This document shows positions 1 through 9,048 of a DNA stretch of 64,000 bases, in pieces. Within the stretch, counting starts at the first letter, position 1, and each line of letters starts with the position of its first letter. The DNA is from Allostella vacuolata (GTDB taxonomy: Bacteria; Pseudomonadota; Alphaproteobacteria; ATCC43930; Allostellaceae), in contig AP019702.1 in NCBI GenBank assembly GCA_006739055.1, positions 2,197,001 to 2,261,000 of the forward strand. Reading direction: 5' to 3'. The notes beneath the pieces are model-generated. The model was given only the letters and a program-made list of their open reading frames with translations, made no database searches and was not told the origin of the DNA. Both the position numbers and the translations under genes were made by a program.

Positions 1-411
1 GAGCGCGTAGTAGTCGTGGAGAGAGAGGACGAAGCGTGCGTCCGGACAGACGCGGCGAAGGAACGGCACGGCGTTGGCGCCGAATCGCAACAGATGATGG
101 AAATGGATGATATCGGGCCGGAAGTTCTCGGCCATCTCGCCCAGCTCGAACAGCGTGCCTTCGGTATCGGTCTGGTTCAGCTGGAATCGGTCGAAATGCC
201 CCGCCCACAGCAGGATCTCGTCCGCGCCGTGCCCGGCCGACTGGAAGCGCGTTCCCGGATGCGGCCGACGATGCAGGTCGTCGACGGCGGCGACGAACAG
301 CTGCGTCGTGCCACTCTCGCGGCCGAGCCTGCGGAACAGTTCGCGGGCGAAGATCTCCGTACCGCCGGGATGCAGGCTCGGGTGGTTGTGAACCAGATGG
401 AGGACGCGCAC
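1..411 (-). CDS. Family 4 glycosyltransferase, N-terminal part (cut by window edge)
   Basis: The reverse strand translates into 137 residues that open VRVLHLVHNHPSLHPGG, then show the FARELFRRLG helix, IIHFHHLL and end SLHDYYAL. This is the N-terminal Rossmann half of a GT-B fold family 4 (GT1/RfaB-like) glycosyltransferase: the glycine-rich donor-side loop, then the HxHH acceptor region. GTG at 411 is the likely start because homology begins there; the frame stays open further upstream without an ATG. The C-terminal sugar-nucleotide binding half lies outside the window. It is divergent from the glycan genes that follow and probably acts in the cytoplasm on the same surface polysaccharide. 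Donor and acceptor are unknown. Confidence 0.8.
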   Translation of the reverse strand, partial: MRVLHLVHNHPSLHPGGTEIFARELFRRLGRESGTTQLFVAAVDDLHRRPHPGTRFQSAGHGADEILLWAGHFDRFQLNQTDTEGTLFELGEMAENFRPDIIHFHHLLRFGANAVPFLRRVCPDARFVLSLHDYYAL

Positions 412-802
412 GCGATCGGGCTCCCGCGGGTTGGAACGGCTGCAAGATTGAATGTAGGGCCGCGATCGGGTGGCGGGTGGCCAACCCGGTTCGTATCGGG
501 ATCGTCGCCGGCGGGCCGCGGCCGCTTGCCGGCCGATCTGGTGCGGAAGTCGGCCCGGACGCACCCTGCCGCCGGGTTGACGGGGCAATCGATCAGCGGT
601 TCGCGCCAAACTGACCGCGACCGTCCACGGATCCGCGGATTACCTGCCGATACTGCGTTCAACCTGGGTCCGGCAACTCGGCGCCGCGAATGACCGCCGC
701 ATATACTTGGAGCCGCAAGATCAGGCGGCTTCGAAGCAAGGCCGCTGCTCGGGAGCGAACGCGTCAGAGGATCGGGTTTTCCTCAACTCGAACGGTGTGA
801 AG
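412..802. other. Intergenic region between divergent glycan genes
   Basis: This stretch of about 390 bases holds no convincing gene. Open frames cross it on both strands but show no recognisable protein. A TATACT hexamer at 702-707 could be a -10 box for the rightward genes, without a good -35 box at the usual distance. If that promoter is real, the TTG at 707 cannot be the start of the next gene and the ATG at 803 is the better choice. Confidence 0.4.
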
Positions 803-1333
803 ATGCTGATGGCCAAGGATGCTCAGAGAGCGCGCGCGCCGCGGGCGCCGGAGGGATTTCGCGGGGGCTTCGCCCCACCGGCGGACGTGGCCGGTTCGCC
901 GTACCGCCTGGGTACGGTCGTGCGGCTGCATCGCGGCGAGGCGCTGCCGGAGGTCTTCTCGCGCGGCTGGTGCGATATCGACGAGGGCGGCTTCGTGTGG
1001 ATCGACGGCGCGGTGGGGGAGCTGTCGTTCGACCTGCCGGTGCTGTTGCGCGATCTGGTGCTGGAGCTCGACTGCTTCCCCGTCGGTCTGGTCGGCGCCG
1101 AACCGCAGCGCATGGGCATCTTCGTCGACGGCTCCTTCGTCGATGCGCTGATGATGCGGGAACGCGCGGTCGTGCGGATACCCATCGCCCGCGAGCTCTG
1201 CCCCGGCAAGCGGATGCGGATCAGCATCGTGCCGGGCGTGGTGCAGGTGCCGAAGCTGGCCACCGACAGCAGCGACGAGCGCGCCCTTTCGATCGGCGTG
1301 CATGCGGTGGCGCTCGGCTACGAGGGTGACTGA
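803..1333 (+). CDS. Beta-sandwich protein of a glycan locus (unknown function)
   Basis: The product is about 176 residues with no signal peptide or membrane segment. From about residue 30 it alternates beta strands, with the pattern DLVLELDCFPV, QRMGIFVDG, VVRIPIARELCPGKRMRI and SSDERALSIGVHAVAL. The same layout (strand, R-x-x-V-x-V-x-G, then S-x-D-x-R-x-L-x-I) is found in carbohydrate-binding-like domains attached to bacterial polysaccharide glycosyltransferases, and it recurs at the N-terminus of the gene at 5704-7029. The start is uncertain: TTG 707, GTG 797, ATG 803 and ATG 809 are in frame and none has a strong ribosome site. It ends 4 bases before the GT2-GT4 gene, so the two are probably co-transcribed. 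It may be a glycan-binding accessory; no reaction can be assigned. Confidence 0.7.
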   Translation: MLMAKDAQRARAPRAPEGFRGGFAPPADVAGSPYRLGTVVRLHRGEALPEVFSRGWCDIDEGGFVWIDGAVGELSFDLPVLLRDLVLELDCFPVGLVGAEPQRMGIFVDGSFVDALMMRERAVVRIPIARELCPGKRMRISIVPGVVQVPKLATDSSDERALSIGVHAVALGYEGD

Positions 1334-1337
1334 GACG

Positions 1338-3827
1338 ATGAGCCGACCCAGCGTCCTGGTGGAACGCGCCGACCGGCAGAGTGTCGCCGGCTGGGCGTAC
1401 GATCCCGATCGCCCGACCCGGCACGTCCGCCTGGCGCTGTTTGACGGCCCGAGCCACGTCGTCACCTTCGTCGCCGACATCGTCCGGGACGACCTGCGCG
1501 AGGCCGGTCTCGGGGACGGCGACCACGCCTTCCACATCAACCTGCCGGGCCATCTGCTGGAGCAGCCGGTGGTCGACTTCCGGATCGTCGATCCGGCGAC
1601 GAACGAGGAACTGGCCGCCGTCTCGATCGCCACGGAGGAGGACAAGCTGGCGGCCACCCGCGACCTGCTGCTCGCCAAGCTGCCCTGGTTCCTGCGCCAG
1701 CACGACGATGTCCGCGACCGGGCGCGCTGGGCGGGCGCCTACCTGCCGATGCTGATGTCGGCCAGCGTCGCGACCTACCAGGAGCTGCGCCGGTCGCTGG
1801 AGGCGCAGGCGGCCGCCCGCCGCGAGCCGCCGCCGTCGATGGAGGGGCTGGGCTTCGACCGCATCGTGGAGGGCGTCCTGTCGCGCTTTCCCATCCTGGA
1901 GGCGCCGAAGTTCGACCAGCCGCTGGTCTCGATCGTCATCCCGGTCTACGAGAAGTTCGATTTCACCTATGCCTGCGTGAAGTCGATCCTCGATACCAAC
2001 GTGCGCTGCTCCTACGAGATCATCATCGTCGACGACTGCTCGAAGGACGAGACGCTGCTGGCGCCGATGATCCTGCAGAACTGCCGGATCCTGCGCAACG
2101 AGCGCAACCAGGGCTTCGTGCTGAACTGCAACCGCGGCGGCCGGGAGGCGCGCGGCAAGTACGTCTTCCTGCTCAACAACGACACCGCGCTCTTCCCCGA
2201 CGCGATCGACGCGCTGGTCGAGACCTTCTCGATGCACGACAAGGTCGGCGCCGTCGGCTCCAAGCTGCTGTTCGGCGACGGCAAGCTGCAGGAAGCGGGC
2301 GGCATCATCTGGCGGCTCGGCGACGGCTGGAACTATGGCCGCGGACAGGATCCGGACGAGCCGCGATTCAACTATGTGCGCCCCGCCGACTACATCTCCG
2401 GCGCGGCACTGATGCTGCCGCGGGACCTGTTCCTGGAACTGGGCGGCTTCGATACGCTCTATGTCCCGGCCTACTACGAGGATACCGACCTCGCTTTCCG
2501 GGTGCGGGCGGCCGGCTACAAGGTCCTCTACCAGCCGCGCTCCAAGGTCACCCATTTCGAGGGGGTCAGCTCCGGCACCGACCTGACGCAGGGCGCCAAG
2601 CGCTACCAGGTCGTCAATGGCCGGAAGTTCTTCACGCGATGGAAGTCGACGCTGGAGGCGCACGCGCTCAACGGCATCACGCCGGAACTGGAGAAGGATC
2701 GCGGCGCCCAGTTCCGGGTGCTGTTCATCGACGAGACGACGCCCACCCCCAAGGAGGATGCCGGCTCCAACGCCGCCGTCACCCACATGCGCTGCCTCCA
2801 GGAACTGGGCGGCAAGATCACCTTCGTCCCGGCCGACAACATGAGCCATCTGGGCGCCCCCTCTGCCGCCCTGCAGGACATGGGGGTGGAGTTCCTGCAC
2901 CACCCCTACTTCTGGTCGGTGGAAGAGGTGCTGCGCAAGCGGCCGGACGAGTTCGACCTCATCTACCTGCACCGCTTCAACACGGCCAGCCGCCATCTCG
3001 GCGTCTGCCGCGGCCTCTCGCCCAAGGCCCGGATCGTCTACAACGTCGCCGACCTGCACTATCTGCGCTACGAGCGCGAGCTGGAGGTGGGGGCGATCGG
3101 TGCCAAGACCGCGGCCGAGATCGCCGCCACCAAGGTGGGCGAGCTGCAGGCGATGCGGTCGAGCGACGTCGTGCTGGTCCATAGCGACGTCGAGCGCCAG
3201 GTGCTGGCGGCCGAGGGCATCGAGAACGTCGTCGTCGTGCCCTGGGTGATCGAGGGCAAGCCGGCCGGCACCCCGTTCGAGAAGCGCAACGGCCTCTACT
3301 TCATCGGTGGCTTCCGTCACGCCCCCAACGTCGATGCGGTCGCCTGGTTCTGCGAGGAGATCTGGCCCCTGGTGCGCAAGGCGTGCCCCGACCAGACCTT
3401 CGGCATCATCGGCAGCCACATGCCCGACCAGGTGCGGGCGCTGGAGCGCCATCGCGGCGTGCGCTGCATCGGCTTCGTCGACGAGCTGCAGCCGGTCTTC
3501 GACGGCGCCCGCCTGACGGTGGCGCCGCTGCGCTACGGGGCCGGCCTGAAGGGCAAGGTGGCGCTCAGCCTCGCTCATGGCGTGCCGTGCGTCGGCACCG
3601 CCGTCGCCTATGAGGGCTTCATCGACGACAGCGCCGATCTGATGCAGGTGTCGGACGACCCCAAGGGCATGGCCAAACGCATCAGCACGCTGCTGACTGA
3701 CGGTGCGCGGTGGAAGAAGGCCAGCCAGAGCGCCGCCCGTTTCGCCGAGCAGCATTTCTCGCAGGCGGCGGTCACGGCCAAGATCCGCCTGTTGACGATG
3801 ACCAACAGCGGCGTGAATCCGCAGTGA
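1338..3827 (+). CDS. Bifunctional GT2-GT4 glycosyltransferase
   Basis: An 829-residue cytoplasmic fusion. Residues 1-105 form a small beta-rich domain (VAGWAYDPDRP, then AGLGDGDHAFHINLP) of a type often found before surface-glycan transferases. Residues 195-440 are a GT-A family 2 domain: LVSIVIPVYE, the DD pair near 232 and the NND metal/nucleotide motif near 282. From about residue 460 a GT-B family 4 domain follows, with FIGGFRHAPNVDAV near 652 and the donor-site loop GAGLKGK near 733. Two domains imply two glycosidic bonds made by one polypeptide, as in known capsule and O-antigen enzymes. The ATG at 1338 is preferred over upstream in-frame codons because it follows the previous stop directly and starts the homologous domain. 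Confidence 0.9.
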   Translation: MSRPSVLVERADRQSVAGWAYDPDRPTRHVRLALFDGPSHVVTFVADIVRDDLREAGLGDGDHAFHINLPGHLLEQPVVDFRIVDPATNEELAAVSIATEEDKLAATRDLLLAKLPWFLRQHDDVRDRARWAGAYLPMLMSASVATYQELRRSLEAQAAARREPPPSMEGLGFDRIVEGVLSRFPILEAPKFDQPLVSIVIPVYEKFDFTYACVKSILDTNVRCSYEIIIVDDCSKDETLLAPMILQNCRILRNERNQGFVLNCNRGGREARGKYVFLLNNDTALFPDAIDALVETFSMHDKVGAVGSKLLFGDGKLQEAGGIIWRLGDGWNYGRGQDPDEPRFNYVRPADYISGAALMLPRDLFLELGGFDTLYVPAYYEDTDLAFRVRAAGYKVLYQPRSKVTHFEGVSSGTDLTQGAKRYQVVNGRKFFTRWKSTLEAHALNGITPELEKDRGAQFRVLFIDETTPTPKEDAGSNAAVTHMRCLQELGGKITFVPADNMSHLGAPSAALQDMGVEFLHHPYFWSVEEVLRKRPDEFDLIYLHRFNTASRHLGVCRGLSPKARIVYNVADLHYLRYERELEVGAIGAKTAAEIAATKVGELQAMRSSDVVLVHSDVERQVLAAEGIENVVVVPWVIEGKPAGTPFEKRNGLYFIGGFRHAPNVDAVAWFCEEIWPLVRKACPDQTFGIIGSHMPDQVRALERHRGVRCIGFVDELQPVFDGARLTVAPLRYGAGLKGKVALSLAHGVPCVGTAVAYEGFIDDSADLMQVSDDPKGMAKRISTLLTDGARWKKASQSAARFAEQHFSQAAVTAKIRLLTMTNSGVNPQ

Positions 3828-3844
3828 CAACGGGGGTAGGGACA

Positions 3845-4645
3845 ATGGAGCGGGTGGCATCCTATCTGAGGCACGACTTTCCCGGCGTGAGGGGGTGGTG
3901 CGCAGCGCATCTCTGGCAGCTCATCCAGCCAATCGACGCCTTCCAGCGCAAGCAGGGGGTCGTCGCTCCAGTGGCGGAGATCGGTGTCTTCCAGGGAAAA
4001 TTCTTCATCGGTTTGATGAAGACCAAGAGCGTTCCCGGCAATCTCGGGCTCGACGTCTTCGAGAAACAGGAATTTAACCTAGACCTCGCCGGCTCGGGCG
4101 ACCATGCGGCCTTCGCCAGGAATATTGTCGCCTGCGGCGAGACGGTGGACGACGTCGAGATCCTGCACCGTGACTCCCTGTCCATCACCGACGTCGACAT
4201 TCTCAACATTCTCGATCGCCGGCACGATGGGTTCTCGCTGTTCAGCGTCGACGGCTGCCATCGTGTCGAGCACACGATCAACGATATCGAGCTCGCGATG
4301 CGGCTCACCCATCCGACCGGTGTCATCTTCGTCGACGACTACTACAACGCGGCTTGGCCGGGGGTGCAGGAGGGGGTTGCGAAGCTCTATCTTTCGTCCG
4401 CACCGCGATTTGTGCCGCTCGCCTACTCGGGCAACAAGCTGTTTCTCTGCCACATCTCGTATCACGACCGGATGCGCCGGCACGTCGCCGACTTCCTGAG
4501 GACCGAGTTCCCGCGCACCAAGGTCAAGGACGTGGTGCGATTCGGCTACGACTGCCTCAACGTCGGCCCGGATCTGACGGATGCGCCGGTCTCCCATGCG
4601 CTCTGGGAGGCGACGACGCCGGAGAAGGCCCTGGTGCCGGCCTGA
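3845..4645 (+). CDS. Class I SAM-dependent methyltransferase family protein
   Basis: The product is 266 residues. EIGVFQGKFF (from residue 45) is the glycine-rich SAM-binding motif I, LGLDVF is the acidic end of strand 2, and IFVDDYYN with the preceding LFSVDGCH fits the TylF/Methyltransf_24 group that modifies sugars or small molecules. GGTAGGG just before the ATG at 3845 is a good ribosome site and fixes the start, although the frame is open earlier inside the previous gene. It lies 17 bases after the GT2-GT4 gene and is probably in the same transcript, so methylation of a glycan residue is the likely role. The exact acceptor is unknown. Confidence 0.8.
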   Translation: MERVASYLRHDFPGVRGWCAAHLWQLIQPIDAFQRKQGVVAPVAEIGVFQGKFFIGLMKTKSVPGNLGLDVFEKQEFNLDLAGSGDHAAFARNIVACGETVDDVEILHRDSLSITDVDILNILDRRHDGFSLFSVDGCHRVEHTINDIELAMRLTHPTGVIFVDDYYNAAWPGVQEGVAKLYLSSAPRFVPLAYSGNKLFLCHISYHDRMRRHVADFLRTEFPRTKVKDVVRFGYDCLNVGPDLTDAPVSHALWEATTPEKALVPA

Positions 4646-4654
4646 CGGGGGCGG

Positions 4655-5707
4655 TCAGTCCCGACTACGCGACAGGGTGCCCAGCAGGTCGATGACGTTC
4701 ATGTCCGCGTGGCACCCGGTAGCGGGATTGCCGAGCGGCCAGGGGAAGTAGCCGATCGGGTCGGCGGCATCGCCCTTGCGCAGGACCGACCGGGCATAGC
4801 CGATCGTGCCCGGGTCGGCCTGGATCTCGCCGACGAGGAGGGATGCGCCGCGACCGCGGGCGAAGTCGCGGAATCGGGTCAGCGTTGCCGCGTCGGGACG
4901 AGTGCGGGTGTCGCCGTAGATGTGGATGTCGAGAAGGTCGAGCCGGACCCGGGTCGCATCGAGTATCCGGCCGACGATGGCCAAGCGTTCGTCGGCCCGG
5001 TTGGCCTGGGTGGAGATGGCGATTCGCGGTGCCGGACGTAGCGCAGCGAGCGTGCGCACACCCGCTTCCAGGAAGTCCGTCATGCTGGCGCGGAGCGGCG
5101 GGCGCACCGCGTTCGACGGCACGCCCTCGTTGCACGGATCCATGTAGAGATCCTGGCCGAGCTGTCTTGCGGCAGCCTTTGCCACACCAGTCACGAAGCG
5201 CATCGTCGAATCGACCGTGGCCGGGCGGAAGCAGTCGCCCCACTGCACCTTGCGGCAGCCGGGCAGGCTTTGTCCCACCGGTGACATGGATAAGAGCAGG
5301 GACCGCAGACCGGCGGCCCGCATGTCGTCGATGAAGAGCCCGGTCATGTCTTCGGCCAGGCCGGGCTGCCGGACGGCGAAGACGTCCCGCGGCGCGCGGT
5401 CGTCGTCGATGAACCATAGATTGTGGCGGATGGCGGTGACCCGCTCTTCGCGGAGCCGGGCCAGGATCGCCTTCACCCGGTCGCGCACCGCCGCCTCGCG
5501 GTACCTTGTGAGGAAGCCTTGGCCGTAGACGGAGTGGCCGCGGCCCCGCTCGCGACAGGCGGAGACGCGGCTGCGGTCGACGTCCAGAAAGGAGAAGTTC
5601 AGTCCGACCAGCTCGGCCGGCGCCGCGGCCCGGGCACGCGAGGTGGCTGCCGCCGTCGCGGCCAGCACCAGGAAAGTCCGGCGGGACAGGGTGGGCATGG
5701 TATTCAC
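4655..5707 (-). CDS. Tat-exported glycoside hydrolase-like (TIM-barrel) protein
   Basis: A 350-residue protein whose N-terminus, LSRRTFLVLAATAAATSRARA, is a twin-arginine signal with a likely cut after ARA. The mature part looks like a clan GH-A beta/alpha barrel: YMDPCNEG puts a candidate acid/base Glu at 194 after Asn, and LLVGEIQADPG puts a candidate nucleophile Glu at 294, about 100 residues later as usual for these enzymes. The GTG start at 5707 overlaps the stop of the upstream gene; ATG 5698 is an alternative. Its place between glycan genes suggests it trims or releases a polysaccharide in the periplasm. I cannot name a GH family, and catalytic activity is inference from two Glu positions. 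Confidence 0.65.
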   Translation of the reverse strand: MNTMPTLSRRTFLVLAATAAATSRARAAAPAELVGLNFSFLDVDRSRVSACRERGRGHSVYGQGFLTRYREAAVRDRVKAILARLREERVTAIRHNLWFIDDDRAPRDVFAVRQPGLAEDMTGLFIDDMRAAGLRSLLLSMSPVGQSLPGCRKVQWGDCFRPATVDSTMRFVTGVAKAAARQLGQDLYMDPCNEGVPSNAVRPPLRASMTDFLEAGVRTLAALRPAPRIAISTQANRADERLAIVGRILDATRVRLDLLDIHIYGDTRTRPDAATLTRFRDFARGRGASLLVGEIQADPGTIGYARSVLRKGDAADPIGYFPWPLGNPATGCHADMNVIDLLGTLSRSRD

Positions 5708-7029
5708 GGGCTGCGCGGCTGCATTCGCATGAAGGCGTTCTCGTCGCGCCGAACCCGACCGACGCCGGACCAGCCGTCGAAGACTGAGCCGATGTCGAGT
5801 GCGATGCCGCCCTTCTGCTTCACGGCATCGCAGTACACCTTGCCGAGATAACCGGCGCCGACGAGGTACACGGCACCCGGGAACGGCACCTCGATTGCCT
5901 CCAGGATTTCTCCATACATCGTCGGAAAATGTACCTTGTCGACGGACATGAAGCTCTTGTGTCCCGGTATGCGGACGAAGTGCGTACGCTCAATGTGGAA
6001 GTGCTCGGCGATCGGCTGGCTCAGGTCGGTGTGATTGACGAGGCCGACGAAGGGCAGGTGATCGAGGATGCGTGGGAACAGGGATCTGCGCTGCATTCCG
6101 TGGAAGATGTAGGTGTCGAACAGATTGTCGGCCGGGATATGCGCCGGACGCTGCTGGATCGCGATGAGCGAGCTGGCGAAGCCGAGCAGGCCGTTGATGT
6201 TCGATGCGTCCGGCTCGGGCGTGAAATGCTTGGGGCTTGGCAGGCCGACGGCGTCCGCATTGTCGAGCGAGGACAGCAGCATCTGCCGGAGGTCGGCGAT
6301 CGCATCCTCCAGCCGGAAGCGGCCATAGAGCCGGTCGATCTCCACGATGGCTTCTGCGCCATATTGATAGCCAATGGTCTCCCGCAGCAACTCCATGTTG
6401 GTGAAGAACATCGACGATCCGAGGAGCCGTCCCTCGCCGTCGCCGAAGCGAATGAAGGAAAAAGGGGTCTGGCTGCGAATCGCCTCCTGCACGAGGGCAA
6501 TCAGATGGTCGAGATTGTGCCAGGCATCCGTGACCGAAACCGGCGGAAACAGCGCCTCCGAGATGCCGCGGCCGAATGCGATGACGCGGCGCTTAGGGTC
6601 GAGGTCGATCGGCTCGATCTGGTCGACGATACCGTGGATGCGGATGCCGAGTTGGCGTGCGTCATCGGACTCGCCATGGTCCCGCGGCGGGCCGACGTTC
6701 TCGCACAGAAAGCCGACCGCGATCCGCTCGGGCAGCGGCCCGTTCAATGCAAAGCGCAGGGTCTGGGTTCGACCCGAATAGATCAGGCGTGTCGCCACCG
6801 GCACCTCCGCCGCCACGACCGACACGGAGCGATGCGGCCGCCCGCGCGGGAGGTAGACGTCCAACTCGACCTCGACCAATCGGGCGAAGCCGGCGGGGAC
6901 GGGCGTCGGGAACACCAACTCCACGCTGGCGAAGTCGGCAATCGACCAGCCGTCCGACGGTGCCGGGGGCCAGCCCTGGCGGCGGATGAGTTGGACTGGC
7001 GGCAATGTCATCGCCGTGGTCGCTGTCAT
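5704..7029 (-). CDS. GT-D fold glycosyltransferase with N-terminal beta-sandwich domain
   Basis: A 441-residue protein with two parts. Residues 20-135 are a beta sandwich (ASVELVFPTPVPAG, RSVSVVAAEVP, then SDDARQLGIRIHGI) resembling the protein at 803-1333. The C-terminal part begins with FSFIRFGDGEGRLLG and ends with VYLVGAGYLGKVYCDAVKQ and ALDIGSVFDGWSG, the hallmark ends of the GT-D (DUF1792-type) glucosyltransferase fold, in which the D-G-E loop binds metal and UDP-sugar. The ATG at 7029 is chosen because GGGAGG lies 10 bases upstream; the frame is open to a TTG at 7050. The stop overlaps the start of the glycosidase-like gene, so the two are translationally coupled. Confidence 0.75.
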   Translation of the reverse strand: MTATTAMTLPPVQLIRRQGWPPAPSDGWSIADFASVELVFPTPVPAGFARLVEVELDVYLPRGRPHRSVSVVAAEVPVATRLIYSGRTQTLRFALNGPLPERIAVGFLCENVGPPRDHGESDDARQLGIRIHGIVDQIEPIDLDPKRRVIAFGRGISEALFPPVSVTDAWHNLDHLIALVQEAIRSQTPFSFIRFGDGEGRLLGSSMFFTNMELLRETIGYQYGAEAIVEIDRLYGRFRLEDAIADLRQMLLSSLDNADAVGLPSPKHFTPEPDASNINGLLGFASSLIAIQQRPAHIPADNLFDTYIFHGMQRRSLFPRILDHLPFVGLVNHTDLSQPIAEHFHIERTHFVRIPGHKSFMSVDKVHFPTMYGEILEAIEVPFPGAVYLVGAGYLGKVYCDAVKQKGGIALDIGSVFDGWSGVGRVRRDENAFMRMQPRSP

Positions 7030-7168
7030 CCTCGTATGTCCTCCCGCCAATCACCCAGAGCACAGAATGTAGTTCGCGGGACGGATCAGGTGACGTGGGA
7101 AAGGCGCCAAATCGGCGTGTAAAGTCCAGGCGGGTCGGCCGGCCGATCGGCTATCGTCCTTTCCGAAA

Positions 7169-8260
7169 ATGACCCGTGGGCTAGCCGTGGAGATGGAATT
7201 GGTGGTTCGACGCAGCGCTGCGAACCCACTGGGTAGCAGCAAATCGGCCGAGAAGCCGGTGCCGCCCGCCGCGCAGACCACGCTGTCCTGGTCCAATGCG
7301 CGCGAGGCGGCGCAAGCCGGGTTCCGGCTGCGCAAGGCGGGTGACCCGGAAGCGGCGTTCCAGGTCTTCTCCGCCGCGAGCGAGCGGTTTCCGGCTGAAC
7401 TCGACGATTTTGGGCACCCGAAGTTCGCCAAGGAAGCATTCCGGACCCTGCTGGACGCCGGCGCGCCCGACCGGGCCAGGTCCTTTCGCGCCAGATGGAC
7501 GGCGGCCGGCGGTGCTGTCGGCTGGTCGCACGTCCTCCTGGCGCGCCATCTCGCCCGGTCCGGAGCACCCGGGGAGGCGGTGGCGGCCTGGCGCCTCGCC
7601 CTGGAGGAGGAGCCTGGGCACGCCGAAGCTGTCGCCTACCTAAAGGCCCACGCGAGTGAGGCTCCCCCGCCGCTCGACGATCTGGTGCCGCGGATGACCG
7701 CGGCCGAGCTCGAACTGCTGCTGCGGGTGACCAAGGATCGGGCGCGCATCGTCGAGTTCGGCTGCGGCGGCAGCACGCTGGCGCTCGCGCGCAACGGCGT
7801 CGGGCGGATCGATTCAGTCGAATCGGACCCGGCATGGGTCGCCAAGCTTCGCTCCTCGTCCGCCCTTGCCGGGCTGATCGACGCGGGGCGCGTCGGCCTG
7901 CACCACGCCGATATTGGTCCGGTCGGGCCCTGGGGCGCACCGTCCGACCATAAGACGGTGCGGCGCTGGTCGGACTACTGGATGGGCATCTGGCAGACTG
8001 TCGAGCCGAAGTCGGTGTCTCTCGTTCTCGTCGACGGGCGCTTCCGCGTCGCCTGTGCGCTGGCGGCGGGGCTGCTCTGCGATGACGATTGCCTGATCGC
8101 AATCCACGATTATCGCGACCGACCGCACTACCATGTGGTTCTCGAACATCTGGTTCCGGTCGCTGAGGCCGAGACCTTGTCCGTGTTCGCCAAGCGGCGC
8201 GATCTCGACACGGCGGCGCTGCTGCGAAATTTGCTGATCTATGCCTTCAATTCAGCTTGA
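7169..8260 (+). CDS. TPR-like and SAM-methyltransferase-like fusion protein
   Basis: The product is 363 residues. Residues 40-160 are Ala/Arg-rich helical pairs (AGFRLRKAGDPEAAFQVF, GAPGEAVAAWRLALEEEPG) like tetratricopeptide repeats. A class I methyltransferase-like domain follows, with IVEFGCGGSTLALAR as the SAM loop, IDSVESDPAWV as the acidic strand-2 end, and SLVLVDGRFR. This arrangement is common among O-antigen and capsule methyltransferases. ATG 7169 is used; ATG 7193 is an alternative. It is divergent from the GT-D gene and its last 22 bases overlap the end of the convergent sulfotransferase gene. Substrate unknown, presumably a glycan sugar. Confidence 0.7.
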   Translation: MTRGLAVEMELVVRRSAANPLGSSKSAEKPVPPAAQTTLSWSNAREAAQAGFRLRKAGDPEAAFQVFSAASERFPAELDDFGHPKFAKEAFRTLLDAGAPDRARSFRARWTAAGGAVGWSHVLLARHLARSGAPGEAVAAWRLALEEEPGHAEAVAYLKAHASEAPPPLDDLVPRMTAAELELLLRVTKDRARIVEFGCGGSTLALARNGVGRIDSVESDPAWVAKLRSSSALAGLIDAGRVGLHHADIGPVGPWGAPSDHKTVRRWSDYWMGIWQTVEPKSVSLVLVDGRFRVACALAAGLLCDDDCLIAIHDYRDRPHYHVVLEHLVPVAEAETLSVFAKRRDLDTAALLRNLLIYAFNSA

Positions 8261-9048
8261 CCGCCAATTCGGTCAATCGCCCACTGTCGCTCCAGGGGAG
8301 TGCATGAGTGCCAGCGGCGAAGCAGCCACCAGGCGTCCTTGACGGCAGCCGGCGCCGCGTCGCCTTCGTCGAAGGCGTGCTTGCCGGTCTGGTAATGCCG
8401 ATCCTCACCGTCCAGCGTGGCTGCCGCGGCGTCGATGTCGGACGGTTCGAGAGCGAGGCTGGCGGCGAGTTCCGACAGCACGAACTGCGGCTGGGCCAGC
8501 AATTCCTCGAAGCCGACCACGGCTGCGAACCCGCCGGTGGTGAGCGCAGCGCGGACATAGCACAGCCAGAGCCGAAGCCCTGCCTCGCGGGAGAGGCCGT
8601 TGCGCGCCGCGAGCGAAGCCGCGACGTCCAGCGGATTGCGGTGGATGAGGACGTATCGGGGCCGGAAGCCGTGTGCGCGCATCGCCTCGTCCCATAGCGG
8701 CCGCAGCAGCGAGATGCGCGGATCCTTCAGGACGATCGCCGTCAGGCCGGCGAACGACGCGGCGACGGCGGCGGTCGCCTCCGGCAACCATCGCATCATC
8801 TCATCCGGTAGCAGCGTCGGCGGTCGGTCCCAGGCACCGCCGGCCGATTCCAGGATGCGGTCGTTCAGCCCGGCGATGCCGATCGGCTCGTGGAACCCGC
8901 GTGGATTGTCGCCCTGCGCCGGCATCAGGTCGTGCGGCAGCGCCAGCCCCAACCGGGCAAGTGCGCCCGCGAGCGCCGAGGTGCCGGAGCGATGCATGCC
9001 GACGACCACCACCGTGCGGCGCTGCGGCGCGGACCGCCCGCCATTCAT
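8239..9048 (-). CDS. PAPS-dependent sulfotransferase
   Basis: A 269-residue protein with both PAPS-binding elements of the sulfotransferase superfamily: the 5'-phosphosulfate loop [17 protein letters not shown] near residues 15-31, and the 3'-phosphate motif [16 protein letters not shown] near 130. It should transfer sulfate from PAPS to a hydroxyl on a sugar or lipid in the cytoplasm. Its ATG overlaps the cysNC stop (ATGA), so it is made together with the enzymes that supply PAPS. This coupling, beside glycosyltransferases, points to sulfation of the glycan rather than to cysteine synthesis. The acceptor is not predictable from sequence alone. Confidence 0.87.
   Translation of the reverse strand: MNGGRSAPQRRTVVVVGMHRSGTSALAGALARLGLALPHDLMPAQGDNPRGFHEPIGIAGLNDRILESAGGAWDRPPTLLPDEMMRWLPEATAAVAASFAGLTAIVLKDPRISLLRPLWDEAMRAHGFRPRYVLIHRNPLDVAASLAARNGLSREAGLRLWLCYVRAALTTGGFAAVVGFEELLAQPQFVLSELAASLALEPSDIDAAAATLDGEDRHYQTGKHAFDEGDAAPAAVKDAWWLLRRWHSCTPLERQWAIDRIGGQAELKA

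Noticed and set aside
16-693. Open frame of 225 codons on the plus strand at the left edge
   Set aside because: It is antisense to the GT4 gene, whose translated motifs are clear, and its own product has no recognisable features.
1221-3860. Open frame of 879 codons antisense to the GT2-GT4 gene
   Set aside because: GC-rich codon use leaves long antisense frames open. The predicted protein is low-complexity, rich in Arg, Gln, Asp and Val without domains, while the plus strand encodes clear transferase motifs.
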